Below are positions 49,381 to 57,831 of a stretch of 64,000 nucleotides of DNA, one piece after another (the first letter of the stretch is position 1; every line of letters begins with the position of its first letter). The DNA is from Candidatus Peregrinibacteria bacterium CG10_big_fil_rev_8_21_14_0_10_36_19. GTDB taxonomy: Bacteria; Patescibacteriota; Gracilibacteria; UBA1369; LOWO2-01-FULL-3. Both the position numbers and the translations under genes were made by a program. The DNA is taken from NCBI GenBank assembly GCA_002772535.1, contig PFDP01000014.1, positions 1 through 64,000 of the forward strand, in the 5' to 3' direction. The notes beneath the pieces were generated by a model that worked only from the letters and a program-made list of their open reading frames with translations, did no database searches and was not told the DNA's origin.

Positions 49381-51291
49381 TTACTTCATTACTTGCATAA
49401 GTCTGTAAATTGCATCTGCAACTTCACCACGACTCATACCTTGGCTTGCTTGTAAGTATTTCACACTAGGATCAATAATTCCCAAATCTTTTGCATAGGC
49501 TGCATATGGGGCAAACCAGTCATCAGTTGCTACATCTAAAAATGGTTGCTCAGTAATGTTAGGATTAACATCTACGCCCATCCCGTTAAACAAAATTTTG
49601 TAAAATTCAGCTTTATTCACGGTTTGAGCAGGTTTAAATCTACCATCAGAATACCCATTAACCACGCCTTTAGAATAGGCTGTATAAAGATATTTAGCAT
49701 ACCAGTCAGATTCAGACACATCATTGAAAGGTAAATTCCCTTCATTTAAGGCTTCTTTAATACCTTCAAATATAAATTTCAAAGCCTCAACACGACTTAC
49801 AGTATTATTTGGTCTGAATGTTCCATCTGGATATCCATTTACAACACCAGCATCAACTAAATACATAATAGCTTCTTCGTTTTTGTTACCGGCTGGGACA
49901 TCGGCAAATTTAGAGCTTTTGTTTCCAATAATATCAAACCAAGAAGAATATGTAGATAAACCATTGTATTGAATATAAATCTTATCTTTACCTAGATTTA
50001 AATCACGCATTTTTCCTATATATTCACCGTTAGCGTCAAAATCAGCCATACTTAAAACAGGCTTAACTGCTTCAAAGTTGCCCTTAAAAGAGCTAATATT
50101 TATATCACCGTTAAGTTCGCCAGTAAATTTGCTACCGTCACTATTTTTCAAAGAAATCTTATACATTGAATCTTTTAATTGGTGGTACTGATTTTCAACC
50201 AACACCTCAAATTTAAGTATGTTTTTTTCTGCAACATCTTCAATTGCTACTTCTTCTACCGATTCAGGCTCGCTAACTTCTGTAGTTTCTTCAACAACAG
50301 CGTCAATAACTTCACTAGCAACAGAATCCGCAGAATCTGAAACAACAGGAGTTGCTGTTACAGGCCCCTCAGAGGCAACAACAGACGATGCAGAAGTGCT
50401 TGAGTTCGAACTCACGCCAGTATATCCAGACATATAAGACTGAACATATTTCATAGGATTAACAGTTGTCGAAAGTGCTTTTTCTCTACCAAGTCCAGTG
50501 TTGATTGCTGTAAAGAAATCTATCCCACCAGCTGCTTGTTGGTCATTCCAGTCAAAAGGCCAGAATGGATGCCATGGGGCATCATCTGTATCAATTTGAA
50601 AATGCAAATGTGGAGTTGTTGCTGTACCTGTAGATCCAGAAAGGGCGATTTGTTCACCTTTAGTGACAATCTGACCAGGAGAAACTAAAACGTCACTTAA
50701 GTGGCTATAACTTGAATAAAGCACTACCAAATTATTAGGGTCGTTAGCCGAAGGTACGTTGTTGTGTCTAACAACAATATGATGACCAAAACCACTACTT
50801 TGATTAGAGGCCTTAATAACAGTACCATTAGCAATTGCAAATATTGGCGTACCTGTTGGTATTTTAATATCAATAGCAGCATGAGAACCAGCATTTTCTA
50901 GGCCATCAAACATATAGTTTCCCATATATGGAACGGAATAGGTGATTTTAGTATTTCTTACATTATTATCAGCTTCACTACTCCAACTTAATCCATCTGT
51001 ACTTTTAGATATTACTGTAGGGTCATATTTTGGCGTTTCTACAAGCAATTCAGGTCTAAGTTCACTATAGGTCATTTTTCTCTCATCCGTTGTAAGTTTT
51101 ACCCAATTTGGAACTTTTTTAACTGGGTAAGTTGTACCATCAAAAGGTGCATGCTCAGGAAACCCAATCACACTTGTTCTAAGCATGTAAGATACTTGAT
51201 CAGAAAAATAAACCACGGTCGAAAGTGCTACTGTAAGAACAAGCACTAACGCGGATTTATAAGTTTTAAAATAATTACTATTATATTTCAC
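49381..51291 (-). CDS. M23 peptidoglycan endopeptidase with three SLH domains
   Basis: Surface enzyme of 636 aa. N-terminal membrane segment (ALVLVLTVALSTVVYF). M23 peptidase domain with HAAID near 138-142 and HLHF near 229-232, the zinc-binding pattern of lysostaphin-type enzymes. A Ser/Thr/Val/Glu-rich linker follows (about 295-350), then a beta domain, then three SLH repeats (about 465-630) with VNGYPDGTFRPNNTVSR and VNGYSDGRFKPAQTVNK, which attach proteins to cell-wall polymers under an S-layer. The start is GTG (CAC on the plus strand at 51289-51291), fixed by the promoter and signal segment. Confidence 0.94.
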   Translation of the reverse strand: MKYNSNYFKTYKSALVLVLTVALSTVVYFSDQVSYMLRTSVIGFPEHAPFDGTTYPVKKVPNWVKLTTDERKMTYSELRPELLVETPKYDPTVISKSTDGLSWSSEADNNVRNTKITYSVPYMGNYMFDGLENAGSHAAIDIKIPTGTPIFAIANGTVIKASNQSSGFGHHIVVRHNNVPSANDPNNLVVLYSSYSHLSDVLVSPGQIVTKGEQIALSGSTGTATTPHLHFQIDTDDAPWHPFWPFDWNDQQAAGGIDFFTAINTGLGREKALSTTVNPMKYVQSYMSGYTGVSSNSSTSASSVVASEGPVTATPVVSDSADSVASEVIDAVVEETTEVSEPESVEEVAIEDVAEKNILKFEVLVENQYHQLKDSMYKISLKNSDGSKFTGELNGDINISSFKGNFEAVKPVLSMADFDANGEYIGKMRDLNLGKDKIYIQYNGLSTYSSWFDIIGNKSSKFADVPAGNKNEEAIMYLVDAGVVNGYPDGTFRPNNTVSRVEALKFIFEGIKEALNEGNLPFNDVSESDWYAKYLYTAYSKGVVNGYSDGRFKPAQTVNKAEFYKILFNGMGVDVNPNITEQPFLDVATDDWFAPYAAYAKDLGIIDPSVKYLQASQGMSRGEVADAIYRLMQVMK

Positions 51292-51326
51292 CTTTATATT
51301 TGTTTTTGTTTTAATTTGATTATATC

Positions 51327-51355
51327 ATTATACCAAAATATGAAGAAACTTACAA
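51327..51355 (-). promoter_or_regulatory. Extended -10 promoter of the M23-SLH gene
   Basis: On the minus strand, TTGTAA (51355-51350) and TATAAT (51332-51327) are 17 bp apart, with TGG before the -10. The -35 lies inside the 5' end of tsaE. The leader is about 30 nt. Confidence 0.7.
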
Positions 51356-51753
51356 GCATTAAAGAAACGCAATCTATAGCTAATAAGCTAGCCCAAGATG
51401 TTAAAAACGGAGGGGTAATTTTGCTTTTTGGAAATTTAGGTAGTGGTAAAACAACATTAACCAAATTTATTGCCGAAGAATTTAATATTAGTCAGTTTTT
51501 AATAAAGAGCCCAACATATAACTACATCCGCAAATATAACGACAATTTTTACCACTTGGATCTTTATAGAATAGAGGAAATGGATGAAATTATGATCCAA
51601 GAAATTAGCGAAATCTGGGAAGACGACAAGAATGTTGTCATAATTGAATGGTCAGAAAGATTAGGGGATAATTTACCAAGCAAATACATTGCAGTTACAA
51701 TGGAATTTATTGATGAGGAATCGCGAGGCATAACAATAGAGTATGCAAATTAA
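51340..51753 (+). CDS. tsaE: tRNA threonylcarbamoyladenosine biosynthesis ATPase TsaE
   Basis: P-loop ATPase that works with TsaB/TsaD in t6A37 formation. Walker A LFGNLGSGKTTLTK lies near 28-41, followed by SPTYNYIRKY and FYHLDLYRI (the family's HxDxYR motif) and VVIIEWSERL. The start is ATG 51340 (MKKLTSIKETQ, 137 aa); an upstream TTG at 51316 is in frame but lies in the divergent promoter. Its 3' end overlaps the HD-domain gene by 11 bp. tsaB and tsaD are not in the window. Confidence 0.94.
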   Translation: MKKLTSIKETQSIANKLAQDVKNGGVILLFGNLGSGKTTLTKFIAEEFNISQFLIKSPTYNYIRKYNDNFYHLDLYRIEEMDEIMIQEISEIWEDDKNVVIIEWSERLGDNLPSKYIAVTMEFIDEESRGITIEYAN

Positions 51754-52330
51754 AGAAATCTACAAAAAATTTCACACACCAAAACATATCATTTCCCACA
51801 TGAAAACAGTAAAGCTTGTGTGCGAAATGTTGGTGTATTTGGCAAAAGAGAAAAAAATAAAAGTGGATGAAAAATCTTTATATAATGCCGCAATAATCCA
51901 CGATGCAGCTAGAGTTTGTGATTTTAAAGAGCTAAATCAGAAAAACTTTCCATATCCAATCTCCAATACCGATATAAAAATTTGGGAACAACTACGAGAA
52001 CAATATGGCAACCTAGGACATAATGTAATTTTAGCTAATTATCTTAACCAAATAGGGGAATCGGTAATAGCTAATTTAGTTTTGAAGCATGATTTTAAAC
52101 AAATCCAAAATCTCAACACAATTGAGGAAAAACTTCTTTATTATGCAGATAAAAGAGTTGAACAAGATGACATTGTTACACTACAAGAAAGGCTTGAAAA
52201 AGGAGACAAAAGAAATGCTAAAAAGAACGAATCACAAAAAGAAAAAGCCCAATTAAAAGAGGCAGTTTATAAGTTAGAACTTGAGCTGGAAGAACTTTTA
52301 GGAAAGGGAATTTATGAGCTTGATTGTTGA
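51743..52330 (+). CDS. HD-domain protein, probable phosphohydrolase, 195 aa
   Basis: Metal-dependent HD superfamily protein. The first conserved His lies in IISHMKTVKLVCEML (near 19), the HD pair in NAAIIHDAARV (near 53-54), a His in NLGHNVILANYL and an Asp in KLLYYADKRV. The C-terminus ends in a Lys/Glu-rich helix. The substrate is unknown. It overlaps tsaE by 11 bp in a different frame. It ends in TGA and overlaps the convergent 3D-domain gene by 33 bp. Confidence 0.88.
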   Translation: MQIKEIYKKFHTPKHIISHMKTVKLVCEMLVYLAKEKKIKVDEKSLYNAAIIHDAARVCDFKELNQKNFPYPISNTDIKIWEQLREQYGNLGHNVILANYLNQIGESVIANLVLKHDFKQIQNLNTIEEKLLYYADKRVEQDDIVTLQERLEKGDKRNAKKNESQKEKAQLKEAVYKLELELEELLGKGIYELDC

Positions 52331-53437
52331 AGGACCAACTCGCCCCGCACCCGAATCATCCTCAGAATCAACAAGCCCCTTCTCAATTTGAAACTTTAAC
52401 AAAGCTTCTTTTGTAGTGTCACCAAAATAATCTGTAATCAAAATACCATTAAAGTATCCTTGTGATTTCAAAAACTTTTGTAACTTTGAAACCTCTGGAT
52501 CAGAGATTCCATAGTCTAATTCTTTTGCAATCACAGCAACCTTTAATGACTCAGGATTAGCTTCAGCAACCAACACGTTTCTATAATTTCTTGCAGCTAC
52601 AAATCTATTCATTATAACTCGGGTTTGAGGCCCAAAAACACCAGCACCAACATCGTTTTTAGTTTTTACAATTCCTTGTGATTGTTGGAATTTAAAAACA
52701 GCGTGCTCGGTAAGCTCGCCGTAAAAACCAGTCACATCACCTCTATAATAGTTGAGTCGAGCTAATTCGTGCTGTAAATCAAAAACAGCAGAACCACTAG
52801 ATCCAATTGTTAGAGTAGAAGCAAGTTCTCCATTAGAAGTTTTTACAACAGGTTGTTTAGCATTAACCTTTGCAATTTCTACAGGATCATTTTGTTCCAT
52901 TACACAATCATTTGGAATGGCTTCATCTGGAGAATAACCAGGTAAAGTAATTGCCTCAACAATCGATTCATTAGGACCATATAGCGTAATGTCTACAACT
53001 CTCTTACCCCATTTTAATGCTCTTTCAAGCCCCTTATCACCATATCCCATCCAAACATCAAGTCTGTCATATTCTTCGCTACGTTCACCAGCATTTACGA
53101 TAGCCCCACCTCTATCATGCACGGCAGTCATACCTATTCCAGGAACCAGCATCTTTGTTCCAAATGCATAACTTCTCGGCGCGGCAACCATTCCAGCGTA
53201 AACAGGAGTTCCATCCGCGCCCCTCACACCGCTACCATTAAGCCTAATATCAGAATGATAATTACCAGTTGCATATCTTACTTGGCAAGGAAGTGGAGAG
53301 TAATAAGCAGAAACTTTAAAAGTTTTTGTGTATGGATATATTTCCTCGGAGTTTGCATTGTGTGCATCCAAGAAAATCACAGGAAACGCAATTGTAAAAG
53401 CTAATATAAATGAAGAGATCTTTTTTATTATTTTCAT
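52298..53437 (-). CDS. Secreted 3D-domain protein with two peptidoglycan-binding repeats
   Basis: Probable cell-wall hydrolase of 379 aa. Signal peptide (KISSFILAFTIAFPVIFLDAHA-like start). The 3D domain spans about 75-160, with FGTKMLVPGIG, VHDRGGAIV and DRLDVWMG holding the three conserved Asp that give the domain its name (as in MltA and YabE-type lytic enzymes). Two PG_binding_1 repeats follow (about 215-272 and 308-375): SSGSAVFDLQHELARLNYY and DPEVSKLQKFLKSQGYF. Its promoter overlaps the terminator of the gene upstream. Confidence 0.9.
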   Translation of the reverse strand: MKIIKKISSFILAFTIAFPVIFLDAHNANSEEIYPYTKTFKVSAYYSPLPCQVRYATGNYHSDIRLNGSGVRGADGTPVYAGMVAAPRSYAFGTKMLVPGIGMTAVHDRGGAIVNAGERSEEYDRLDVWMGYGDKGLERALKWGKRVVDITLYGPNESIVEAITLPGYSPDEAIPNDCVMEQNDPVEIAKVNAKQPVVKTSNGELASTLTIGSSGSAVFDLQHELARLNYYRGDVTGFYGELTEHAVFKFQQSQGIVKTKNDVGAGVFGPQTRVIMNRFVAARNYRNVLVAEANPESLKVAVIAKELDYGISDPEVSKLQKFLKSQGYFNGILITDYFGDTTKEALLKFQIEKGLVDSEDDSGAGRVGPSTIKLINSLS

Positions 53438-53460
53438 ATTTGTTTTTATTTTTTCATACC

Positions 53461-53489
53461 ATTATACCACAAAAAGCCCTCACCAAAAA
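53461..53489 (-). promoter_or_regulatory. Extended -10 promoter of the 3D-domain gene
   Basis: On the minus strand, TATAAT (53466-53461) is preceded by TGG, an extended -10. The -35 TTTTTG (53489-53484) at 17 bp is weak and lies within the terminator hairpin. Confidence 0.55.
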
Positions 53490-53502
53490 GGTTATAGGGC
53501 TT
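53470..53502 (-). terminator. Rho-independent terminator of the TraG-like gene
   Basis: On the minus strand, AAGCCCT (53502-53496) pairs with AGGGCTT (53480-53474), with an inner ACC/GGT pairing, followed by T5. It lies 18 bp past the stop of the ATPase gene. Confidence 0.8.
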
Positions 53503-53519
53503 GCGATATGTTAAAAATG

Positions 53520-56000
53520 TTATTTAGTACTAATAGCTCCTATTCTTCTTAAAATCTCCCTTTCAACAAACTCTCTATCTCTACCGTACTTAAGTCTAGA
53601 AAGTTGTTTATATGCTTCAGCCGCCTCTTTGTCTCCCTCCTCCTGATATGGATTAACAGGAATTATAGAAAATGGTCTACTAGGTTGAGTATCAATTGAA
53701 AGTTTCATAACGGCTTTATACTTATCAATATTTACCAAATCTTGATCACTAAACACAGGTGCCATCTCTTTAGCCATTTGCTCAGAATCTTGTGCACCAA
53801 TCTTATAACACATCATTGAACCCACATTACCAAACACAGCGTCTTTTAAGTTTACAGCACCTTTTTTGCCACCCTTATCATCAATTTGTGCAAGATATTG
53901 GTGGGCGATACTTAATCCGAGCCTATATTTTCTTGCTTCCGATAGTATTACTTCAATACTTTCAGTAACATAATTTTGGAACTCATCTATATACAAGAAA
54001 AAGTCCCTTCTATCTTCTTTTTTCTGGTTTTGCCTCTTTAAGGCTGCCATCTGTATTTTTTGTACAATAATCAAACCAAGTAACTTAGAATTAATTTCAC
54101 CAACACTACCTTTAGAAAGATTCATTAAAAGAATTTTTCCTTCATCCATAACCTTGGCAAAATCAAACGCAGATTTGGTTTGACCAATAATATTTCTCAT
54201 CATCGTGTTAGTAACAAATTGACCAAACTTAGCAGCAAAATAGGGGATCATTTCTTGTTTTTCCCTCGCACCTGTTTTTGCCATTTGGTCATCCCAAAAA
54301 GACGCAACCACTGGATTGGTAATATGTTGTCTCTTAATTCTTGCAAAATCATCATCAGTAAAGAGCCTTACTATATCAGTTAAGGAACCTCCGTTTGGAT
54401 CCGACATTAAGGTTAAACAACCATTACGGAAATAGTCTTGAATACGAGGCCCAAAAACCTCTTCATCAAAAAGCTTAATCATAATATTCATTGCATCAAG
54501 AGCAACAAGCTCTTTCTCCTCCCATGTTGAGCCTTCAAGAAGATTCAAACCAAGAGGCCTTTCCATATCGGCAGGGTCAAAATAAATAACATCATCAGCA
54601 CGTTCACGAGGAATAAAAGGTAGAATATCATCAATAAGGGATCCATGCGGATCAATAATTGCAAGCCCGTCTCCATTCTTTAAATCCTGTCTTATCATCA
54701 CCTGTAACACAGAAGATTTACCAGTACCGGTCTGACCAATAACATAAAAATGCCTAAACCTATCCTCACGCTTCATACGAATTTCAGTTTTGTGCCCTCT
54801 GTAGATATTATGACCAAGTAAAATACCATCCTTAGGGATATTAGAAGGAGCAGGGGCAATTTTATAGTTTTGCCAGGCAATAGAAGGGTATTTGTTAAAC
54901 CTAATATTAGGAACATGGAATAAGCTAGCTAACTCCTCGCATGACAAAATCATTTTCTTACCAAAATATTTTTGACTGTGTCCAACATCAAAATTTCGAA
55001 AAATAAAATTATTTACAAGTGCCTTGTTTGAATGCCACGCTGTGTAATCTAGAGTATTACCTCCAGGACTGCCATATTGATTAAAAGCGCTACGCATAGC
55101 TACCAAATTAGTTGTAGCTTCAGCCTTAGTTTTTGAAGAGGAAACAAGTCTAATAATCACTTTATAACCAGGTCCGGAGTTTTTTTCCTCCATAGCTTTT
55201 ACTTCTTCATCTGTTAGGGGAGTGGTTCGTTCAGCCGGCTCACTACTTGAGGAAGCCATTGCCTCTCCTTTAAACAACAACTCAAAAAAAGCTGCAACCC
55301 AACCAAGTGGATTATACCAAGCAAGTCCACCTCCTGACTTATTTTGAAAAATTTTGTTTGCTTCGTCTCTACCTTTTTTCTGCCAACCATCTTTTAGTGG
55401 TTTTACCATAATTTGAACAGCAGCCCCTTCATCAGCACCAATTTTAGATAGGGAATTGATTATATTATTCAAAGGATCAGCATTCATTCTATTATAAGTT
55501 TTGATCGGGTACCAAAACTCCCTAGTAGGAACTATGTGTGTAGATACTACCTTTCCATTTGGTTGAAAAATATTGTAGTCATCAACCTGCTCCACATAAC
55601 AATTAGGATAAAAAGCCGTTAACTGCTTTTCAACAAGTGGCAAAAGAGGTAGCGGACAAACAATAAAGAAGTGAACAATCCCATCTATTACCGCATATTC
55701 AAAAGAAATAAAATCTTGATCTGTAAAAAAGCTATACCACTCTCTTGTATAAATACTTGAAAGAGACTCGAAAAATTGCTTCATAATACCTCCTCCAATT
55801 TCTTTAAAATCCCTTTGTTGTCCATATTGTTCCCCCTCCACCTCTCTATCTTCTTTCGACTCCATTTTTGGTACTCGAACATCCAAAAAGACCATGTTAA
55901 AAGATCTTTTAAGATTCATTTTAGCTCTAACAAACCTCATTGTTGCATAAACTGCAAGCGCAGCTATAGCAATTACAATTGATATATAAAGGAAAATCAT
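53520..56000 (-). CDS. TraG/TrwB-like type IV secretion ATPase, 826 aa
   Basis: Membrane-anchored, coupling-protein-like ATPase. Residues 1-20 form a membrane anchor (IFLYISIVIAIAALAVYATM). A 400-residue N-terminal region of unknown type follows. The RecA-like core has Walker A IGQTGTGKSSVLQ near 421, IIDPHGSL, and Walker B FFLYIDEFQNYV near 667, then ARKYRLGLSIAHQYLAQI, typical of TrwB/TraD/HerA-family pumps. No other conjugation genes lie nearby, so it is probably a chromosomal DNA pump or part of a surface machine peculiar to these bacteria. It follows aspS by 33 bp. Confidence 0.88.
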   Translation of the reverse strand: MIFLYISIVIAIAALAVYATMRFVRAKMNLKRSFNMVFLDVRVPKMESKEDREVEGEQYGQQRDFKEIGGGIMKQFFESLSSIYTREWYSFFTDQDFISFEYAVIDGIVHFFIVCPLPLLPLVEKQLTAFYPNCYVEQVDDYNIFQPNGKVVSTHIVPTREFWYPIKTYNRMNADPLNNIINSLSKIGADEGAAVQIMVKPLKDGWQKKGRDEANKIFQNKSGGGLAWYNPLGWVAAFFELLFKGEAMASSSSEPAERTTPLTDEEVKAMEEKNSGPGYKVIIRLVSSSKTKAEATTNLVAMRSAFNQYGSPGGNTLDYTAWHSNKALVNNFIFRNFDVGHSQKYFGKKMILSCEELASLFHVPNIRFNKYPSIAWQNYKIAPAPSNIPKDGILLGHNIYRGHKTEIRMKREDRFRHFYVIGQTGTGKSSVLQVMIRQDLKNGDGLAIIDPHGSLIDDILPFIPRERADDVIYFDPADMERPLGLNLLEGSTWEEKELVALDAMNIMIKLFDEEVFGPRIQDYFRNGCLTLMSDPNGGSLTDIVRLFTDDDFARIKRQHITNPVVASFWDDQMAKTGAREKQEMIPYFAAKFGQFVTNTMMRNIIGQTKSAFDFAKVMDEGKILLMNLSKGSVGEINSKLLGLIIVQKIQMAALKRQNQKKEDRRDFFLYIDEFQNYVTESIEVILSEARKYRLGLSIAHQYLAQIDDKGGKKGAVNLKDAVFGNVGSMMCYKIGAQDSEQMAKEMAPVFSDQDLVNIDKYKAVMKLSIDTQPSRPFSIIPVNPYQEEGDKEAAEAYKQLSRLKYGRDREFVEREILRRIGAISTK

Positions 56001-56033
56001 AAGAATGAGTTATTCCCGAGAATATTAACACAC

Positions 56034-57794
56034 TTACTCTTTGACATCTACTTTAATATGCAGCTCTTCTACTTGATCATTTGGCATTTGAGAAGGAGCA
56101 CCAAGCATTAAATCCTTAGCTTTTTGATCCTTAGGGAATGCAATAACTTCTCTAATATTAGGCTCATTAGCAAATATCATAATAAGTCTATCAAGCCCCC
56201 ATGCAATTCCTCCATGTGGAGGAGCTCCATATTCAAAAGCTCTCAAAATATGACCAAATCTTCTATCTGCATCCTCATCAGAAATACCCAGAATTTCGAA
56301 AATTCTCTTTTGAACATCTCTTTCATGAATTCTTATTGAACCACCACCAATTTCAACACCATTAAGTACGATATCATATGCCTTTGCCAAGGCTGTTTCC
56401 GGAGTGTCCAGATCAGATAAACTATGTGGAGCAGTAAAAGGGTGATGAACGGCCGCCAAAGCTCCAGTTTCGTAGTCTTTTTCAAACATTGGAAAATCCT
56501 TTACCCAACAGAATGCAAAAATTTCATCATCCATTAGTCCAAGTTTTCTACCAACAGCAAGTCTAACTCTACCAAGAGATTCACAAGCAATTCCAAATCT
56601 ATCAGCTGAAAAGAAGATAATATCGCCAACTTTTGCTCCAGTATGAGCCAAGATTGAATCCAATTGTTCCTTTGTAAAGAACTTAACAATAGGTGATCTT
56701 AATTCATTTTCTTCAACAACAATGTACGCCAAACCTTTTGCTCCATATATTTTTGCAACTTCAGTAAAGTCATCTATATCTTTTCTAGAGAATTGAGCCC
56801 CACCATCAACTTTAAGAGCTTTCACAACTCCACCAGCCTCAATAGCAGATTTAAAAACTGAAAAATCAGCATCTTTTACAAGTTCGCTAACATCAGTAAG
56901 TTCAAGACCAAAACGAATATCCGGTGCATCAACTCCATAACGGTTTAAAGCCTCATGATATGTCATTACAGGAATAGGTTCAGCTAGAATTTTTTTATGA
57001 GGAACAAATTTCTTCACAACTTGAAGTAAAAGCTCTTCGTTAACCTTCATAATATCTTCCATTTCAACAAACGACATTTCCATATCTAATTGAGTGAATT
57101 CTGGCTGCCTGTCTCCTCTTTGATCCTCATCTCTAAAACAACGAGCGATTTGAAAGTATCTATCAAATCCAGCTACCATAAGAAGCTGTTTTAGCTGTTG
57201 TGGGGATTGAGGTAAAACATAGAAAGTTCCGGGATGAAGCCTAGCTGGCACCAAAAACTCTCTACTACCTTCAGGCGTACCCTTAATTAGTATCGGAGTT
57301 TCAACTTCAACAAAATTCACTGAGTCTAAGTAGTTTCTAATATGCTTAATAACTTCATGTCTTAAAACGATATTATTTTTCAGTCTATTTCTTCTTAGAT
57401 CCAAATATCTATAAGTCAATCTCACATCTTCACCAACTTCTTTATCTTGGTCAATTTCAAATGGGGGAGTCTTAGATTCATTTAATATTTCCATCTCAGA
57501 AATTAAAACCTCTATTTTACCACTATTCATACTAGCATTTTCATTTCCTGCAGGACGTGCTTGAACCTTACCAGTAACTTTTACAACATACTCACTCCTA
57601 ACAGTGTTCAAAATATTATGTGCATCCGCATAAAGCTCCGGATCAGAAACTGTTTGTGTAACCCCATAACGGTCACGAATATCAACAAATATAACTCCAC
57701 CATGGTCGCGCCTACGATGAACCCAGCCGCAAAGTGTTACTTCTTGGCCAATATTTTCTTCAGTTAGTTGATTGCAAGTATGTGTTCTATGCAT
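56034..57794 (-). CDS. aspS: Aspartyl-tRNA synthetase
   Basis: Class IIb synthetase, 586 aa, the bacterial type with a GAD insertion. The N-terminal OB-fold anticodon domain (QEVTLCGWVHRRRDHGGVIFVDIRDR, in two parts of the conserved pattern) is followed by motif 2 (FRDEDQRGDRQPEFTQLD) and motif 3 (GIAWGLDRLIMIF). GAD-domain residues (FSADRFGIACESLGRVR) are present. Length is normal. gatC/A/B are not seen, so whether it is discriminating cannot be told from neighbours. Confidence 0.97.
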   Translation of the reverse strand: MHRTHTCNQLTEENIGQEVTLCGWVHRRRDHGGVIFVDIRDRYGVTQTVSDPELYADAHNILNTVRSEYVVKVTGKVQARPAGNENASMNSGKIEVLISEMEILNESKTPPFEIDQDKEVGEDVRLTYRYLDLRRNRLKNNIVLRHEVIKHIRNYLDSVNFVEVETPILIKGTPEGSREFLVPARLHPGTFYVLPQSPQQLKQLLMVAGFDRYFQIARCFRDEDQRGDRQPEFTQLDMEMSFVEMEDIMKVNEELLLQVVKKFVPHKKILAEPIPVMTYHEALNRYGVDAPDIRFGLELTDVSELVKDADFSVFKSAIEAGGVVKALKVDGGAQFSRKDIDDFTEVAKIYGAKGLAYIVVEENELRSPIVKFFTKEQLDSILAHTGAKVGDIIFFSADRFGIACESLGRVRLAVGRKLGLMDDEIFAFCWVKDFPMFEKDYETGALAAVHHPFTAPHSLSDLDTPETALAKAYDIVLNGVEIGGGSIRIHERDVQKRIFEILGISDEDADRRFGHILRAFEYGAPPHGGIAWGLDRLIMIFANEPNIREVIAFPKDQKAKDLMLGAPSQMPNDQVEELHIKVDVKE

Positions 57795-57831
57795 AGTATT
57801 AGTTTAATTTGCCCACATCTTATACGAAAAA

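Noticed and set aside
51316-51339. TTG 51316 as the start of TsaE
   Set aside because: It lies in the divergent promoter; ATG 51340 begins MKKLTSIKE just before the P-loop region, giving the usual family length.
53520-56000. TraG-like gene as part of a second integrative conjugative element
   Set aside because: No relaxase, integrase, mating-pair genes or att repeats were found near it; neighbours are housekeeping and wall genes.
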